Source: Arachis hypogaea (taxonomy: Eukaryota > Streptophyta > Magnoliopsida > Fabales > Fabaceae). From it: a DNA stretch of 64,000 nt. This document shows, in pieces, positions 60,936-64,000 of this stretch (positions within the stretch are counted from its first letter, which is position 1; each line of letters begins with the position of its first letter). Under the pieces are notes generated by a model. It made no database searches. It saw only the letters and a program-made list of their open reading frames with translations, and was not told where the DNA came from. The position numbers and the translations under genes are program-made. The DNA lies in contig NC_092052.1 of assembly GCF_003086295.3 (NCBI RefSeq), positions 77,008,687 to 77,072,686 on the forward strand, written 5' to 3'.

Positions 60936-61936
60936 AAGGTGGACTTGCTCCTTGTTCAAAGAAAAAAGCATGCATTCTATCTGTTCTAAATTGTCTTTGC
61001 ATTTTTAAGTAGTCCGTTTTAAAATCTTTGCATTATGTTTAAAATAAATAGGCTAGTTTTTATGTTGGCTTGTATGTTCATTTTCACTTAACAAGAAGCA
61101 TATGTTATCCCCTGCATCTTTTAATTCAATAAAAGAACAGTTTGAATATGAAGTGAAATGGTCTCTGTTAGTTAGAAGTGGAATAAAAGTAAGTGGTGGT
61201 ATGTGTGTGATTGTATAATAGCTCACTTTTAGTGAATAAAGAGCTAGAATATCTCCTTCTAAGTAAAGAGTGGCTACTGTCTATGAATCTCAATTGAATT
61301 AAATTCCTTGGTTAAAAAGAAAAACGAAAAGAAGGAAAGAACAAAGAGAGCCAAAAAGTGGCAAAACAAAAGAAAAACAAAAAGAAACAAAGCTGGACAC
61401 CAATAGCTTGAACCTTAAAGTATATGCCTGTGATGTCTCTGTACTAGGATCTGCTTGGATTAGTAAGCTCTTAGGAGTGCCTCAACACTTGGTGACTTGG
61501 GTTAACTAACCCGGGATCATCAGCTGAAAGTCCACTATCAAGAGCAACCTAACTACAAGGCATTTAGTAACCCAAAGAGGTGCTGGGCATCAATGTTTTA
61601 AGAAGGAATGTGAGCCAAGTGTCTATAGTGAATAATGTGTCAAGTATAAAGAAAAGAAAATGAACTTGCTACACATGACACTCAAATAAAGCTTATGAAT
61701 AAAGTGATAGCCAAGGATAAAGGAATAATGAGAGGTCATAGCTGTATGTCACTTGAAGCTTGAAGGAGACTTTCTAGGCCTAGGAGTCAATAAGAAGTGA
61801 GTATTTGCATATCCACATAAAACCCCATGAACTATCAATAATACTCTGCTAGCATGAACTTCCTCTTCCATTTCATTCTTTCTTCTTAATAATTCATTTC
61901 TTGCTTGGGGACAAGCAAGCTTTAAGTTTGGTGTTG
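60936..61936 (+). other. Element 2 3' untranslated region
   Basis: No supported frame in 1 kb. It contains a segment (about 61460-61600: CTCTTAGGAGTGCC, GGGTTAACTAACCCGGGATC, GCTGAAAGTCCACTATCAAG, GGCATTTAGTAACCC) that matches, in reverse orientation, the duplicated segment of the element 1 3' region, confirming shared ancestry. It ends with CTTGCTTGGGGACAAGCAAG (7-bp stem-loop) and AAGTTTGGTGTTG directly before the LTR. GGGGACAAGCAAG is the best candidate priming tract. Confidence 0.75.
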
Positions 61937-62267
61937 TGATGACAAGTCATCCTAGCCTATTTTAGCTAGTCTTTTTCTTTAGTTTTCATTAGAATTATGC
62001 ACTTTCTTGAGCTACAAGCAAGCTAATTGAGTAGATTTTCATGTTTCCCTTGATTGAACCAACCATATGTGAATTCATGCCATTTCATGAGGTTTTGTGC
62101 TATATTTGTTGCATATTATGAAAGAATGAATATCTCATGATTTTGAGCATAGCTTTGATTAGTTTGGTTGATTAATGATAGGTGAAGAAAGCTTGGAGAA
62201 AGGTTGAAGCAAAGAGGAATGGCTAGAAGTGAAGAATGGAAGTTGATCTTGGAGACATGAAGTTAGC

Positions 62268-62520
62268 CCCAACGTTAGCCCCCTAACTTGGAGGCTAACG
62301 TTGGGCATGAAGTACTCCCTGGGCTCCCCACGTTTGAGCCAACGTTAGCCCCCTAACTTGGAGGCTAACGTTGGCACATGACATTGCAAAGAAGAGGCCA
62401 ACGTTAGCTCCAACGTTAGCCCCCTAACTTGGAGGCTAACGTTGGAACTTGAAATTCATCCCTGGGCAAGCCAACGTTTGCGCCAACGTTAGCCCCCTAA
62501 CTTGGAGGCTAACGTTGGCA
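62268..62520 (+). repeat. Palindrome array in element 2 U3
   Basis: Four copies of CAACGTTAGCCCCCTAAC followed by TTGGAGGCTAACGTTGG, starting near 62269, 62340, 62411 and 62484 (spacing about 71-73 bp). Each can fold as CAACGTTAGCC against GGCTAACGTTG. The core AACGTTAG is the same as in the element 1 array, though spacers and periods differ. A partial further arm (CCAACGTTT) lies just after the TATA-like site. Confidence 0.88.
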
Positions 62521-62527
62521 CATGAGT

Positions 62528-62533
62528 TATAAA
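62528..62533 (+). promoter_or_regulatory. Probable TATA box of element 2 LTR
   Basis: TATAAA in the context GAGTTATAAAGTGGGAG, directly downstream of the palindrome array. This parallels element 1, where the array also precedes the TATA box. The corresponding part of the 5' LTR is lost in the gap. Confidence 0.5.
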
Positions 62534-63232
62534 GTGGGAGAAGGCCAACGTTTATTGGATCTCAATCTTGGATCTCTCTGTTTATTTACTGCTTAATTGA
62601 ATTCCATTTCCGGTTCATTGTTCTTCATCTCTTTTCTTTGCAATTTACAATTTCCTTGCTATTGTTCTTGTTGGATCTAGGAAGGCATTGAGATCTAGAC
62701 TTGGTTTTCTAGTCTCTGGGCCCTGAGATCTGAATTTCTCATTTCAATTCCCTGTTTACTGCTTCTTATGTTCATTTACTTTTCTGTTTCATTTCCGGTT
62801 CAATCCCAATTCCCTTTTACTCTTCTGTTTGATGCAATTTAGTTTTTCCTTGTTTAATTTTTGCAAATCCACATCCCAATCCCCTTTACATTTCAAGCAA
62901 TTTACATTCCATGCACCTTAAGATTCCGCAATTTACATTTCTTGCACTTTAAGTTTCTGTCATTTAATTTCTTGTCCTTTAAGATTCAGCAATTTAATTT
63001 CCTGCTCTCTTTAATTTCAATGCAATTTAATTCTGCAAGTCACAAAACCATCAACCAAATCTTGATTCGCTTGACTAAATCAACCACTAAACTAAAATTG
63101 CTCAATCCTTCAATCCCTGTGGGATCGACCTCACTCCCGTGAGTTTTTATTACTTGATACGACCCGGTACACTTGCCGGTTAGTTTTGGGTATTTTGGGA
63201 GAGATTTATTTTTCCTCCAAAATATCTCATCA

Positions 63233-64000
63233 GGTGTCCTCCTCGGGATAGCGTCATTTAAAGGATGAGGGTCAGCACGTAGTGAAAAAAAACTGGAAGA
63301 GGCTACCGAAGATGAGGCCATTACGGCTCGCCTTTAGGTGTCCTCCTCGGGATAGCGTCATTTAAATAACGAGGATCAGCACATAGTAAAAAAAAAAAAA
63401 ACCGGAGGAGCCTGCCAAAAATGAGGCTATTACGGCTCGCCTTTAGGTGTCCTGCTCGGGATAGCGTCATTTAAAGAACGAGGGTCAACACGACATAAAA
63501 AAAATGGCATAAAAAAACTGGAGGAGCTTGCCGAAGATGAGGCAATTATAGCTTGCCTTTAGGTGTCCTCCTCGGGATAGCGTCATTTAAAGAACGAGGG
63601 TCAGCACGATGTAAAAAAAAACCGGCATAAAAAAAACCAGAGGAACCTGCCGAAGATGAGGCAATTACGGCTCGCCTTTAGGTGTCCTCCTTAGGATGCG
63701 TCATTTAAAGAACGAGGGTCTGCACGACGTAAAAAAAACCGAAAAAGAAAACCGGAGCAGCCTACCGAAGATGAGGCCATTATGGCTCGCCTTTAGGTGT
63801 CCTCCTCGGGATAGCGTCATTTAAAGAACGAGGGTCAGCACGATGTAAAAAAAAGCGGCATAAAAAAAATCGGAGGAGCCTGCCGAAGATGAGGCCAATA
63901 CGGCTCGCCTTTAGGTGTCCTCCTCGGGATAGCGTCATTTAAAGAACGAGGGTTACCACAATGTAAAAAAAAATCGAAAAAAAAACTGTAGGAGCCTGCC
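63233..64000. repeat. Satellite array, block 7 (runs off the window)
   Basis: About seven monomers of the diverged type with GTAGTG, GGCATA and CCTTAGGATGCG variants. The last one carries GGGTTACCACAATG and a CTGTAGGAGCC ending, the marker also seen at 44231, about 45588, 50011 and 52077. Element 2 is therefore inserted in the same array as blocks 5 and 6. The array continues past the window end. Confidence 0.94.

Larger units (their letters stand above)
54852..63232 (+). mobile_element. Element 2: non-autonomous Athila-related LTR retrotransposon (5' end in gap)
   Basis: Order: partial 5' LTR (54852-55356), degraded tRNA-Asp-type PBS, broken gag (about 55517-56790), intact gag/protease/integrase-tail frame (56795-58276), spacer, intact 509-aa ORF (59406-60935), 1 kb untranslated region, 3' LTR (61937-63232). 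There is no RT, RNase H or integrase core, so it cannot replicate alone. UTR, PBS and LTR-end motifs match element 1, although the LTR bodies differ. The inner frames are open, suggesting a fairly recent insertion. Base-level breaks concentrate in the 1.9 kb next to the gap. It probably belongs to a non-autonomous family that uses an autonomous Athila-type partner. Named peanut families exist, but I cannot assign one without a search. Confidence 0.88.
61937..63232 (+). repeat. Element 2 3' LTR (1296 bp)
   Basis: Starts TGATGACAAG and ends ATCTCATCA, with perfect 6-bp inverted ends (TGATGA/TCATCA). Its last 511 bp match the 5' LTR remnant. U3 contains a palindrome array (62268-62520) followed at once by TATAAA at 62528-62533. 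The CTCAC/GTGAG block is at 63114-63178. Satellite resumes immediately with GGTGTCCTCC, so the insertion point within the monomer is between CTTTA and GGTGT. The small frames here, such as 62861-63142, are not genes. Confidence 0.92.

Overview
This is repeat DNA from a plant nuclear genome. It has no host gene, tRNA, rRNA or CRISPR that I can support. The organism is most likely a legume, and peanut (Arachis) is my best guess. That guess rests on the satellite monomer (about 110-115 bp, as I remember a peanut satellite of that size) and on the style of the Athila-like Ty3/gypsy elements. It is an inference, not a search result.

Layout. Positions 1-21103, 22104-29029, 40539-46465, 47606-53851 and 63233-64000 are one tandem satellite: a conserved core of about 85-90 bp plus an A-rich linker of variable length, roughly 360 monomers in about 40 kb. 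Three transposable elements interrupt it. (1) Element 1 (29030-40538, minus strand) is an Athila-like Ty3/gypsy LTR retrotransposon. It has a complete 2353-bp 3' LTR, a truncated 5' LTR, a tRNA-Asp-type primer binding site, and gag and pol ruined by stops, frameshifts and catalytic-residue changes. (2) A 1140-bp Tourist/PIF-Harbinger-like non-autonomous DNA element (46466-47605) is flanked by TTA duplications. (3) Element 2 (54852-63232, plus strand, 5' end lost in a gap) is a non-autonomous Athila-related element. It encodes a broken gag, an intact 493-codon gag/protease/integrase-tail frame with no reverse transcriptase, and an intact 509-aa ORF of the 'putative plant transposon protein' type. 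Two assembly gaps of exactly 1000 N lie at 21104-22103 and 53852-54851.

Relations. The two retrotransposons have different LTRs but share architecture: ACGT-core palindrome arrays just upstream of a TATA box, a CTCAC/GTGAG hairpin block near the LTR 3' end, a hairpin plus AAGTTTGGTGTTG immediately before the 3' LTR, and a tRNA-Asp-type PBS. Element 1 has pol but no extra ORF. Element 2 has the extra ORF but no RT or integrase core. They look like members of one lineage, in which element 2 would have needed replication proteins from elsewhere.

The satellite is not uniform. Different blocks show different higher-order periods: 37 monomers (about 4.08 kb), about 5 monomers (about 0.57 kb), a 12-monomer (1.35 kb) duplication, and about 18 monomers (about 2 kb). 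Sequence quality also varies. Single-base deletions cluster at 1-8.4 kb, near 19-21 kb, and on both sides of the second gap, and a garbled join lies at 8.43-8.61 kb. Apparent frameshifts in those zones should not be read as biology without raw reads. A nested satellite/Athila landscape like this fits pericentromeric or centromeric heterochromatin (inference).
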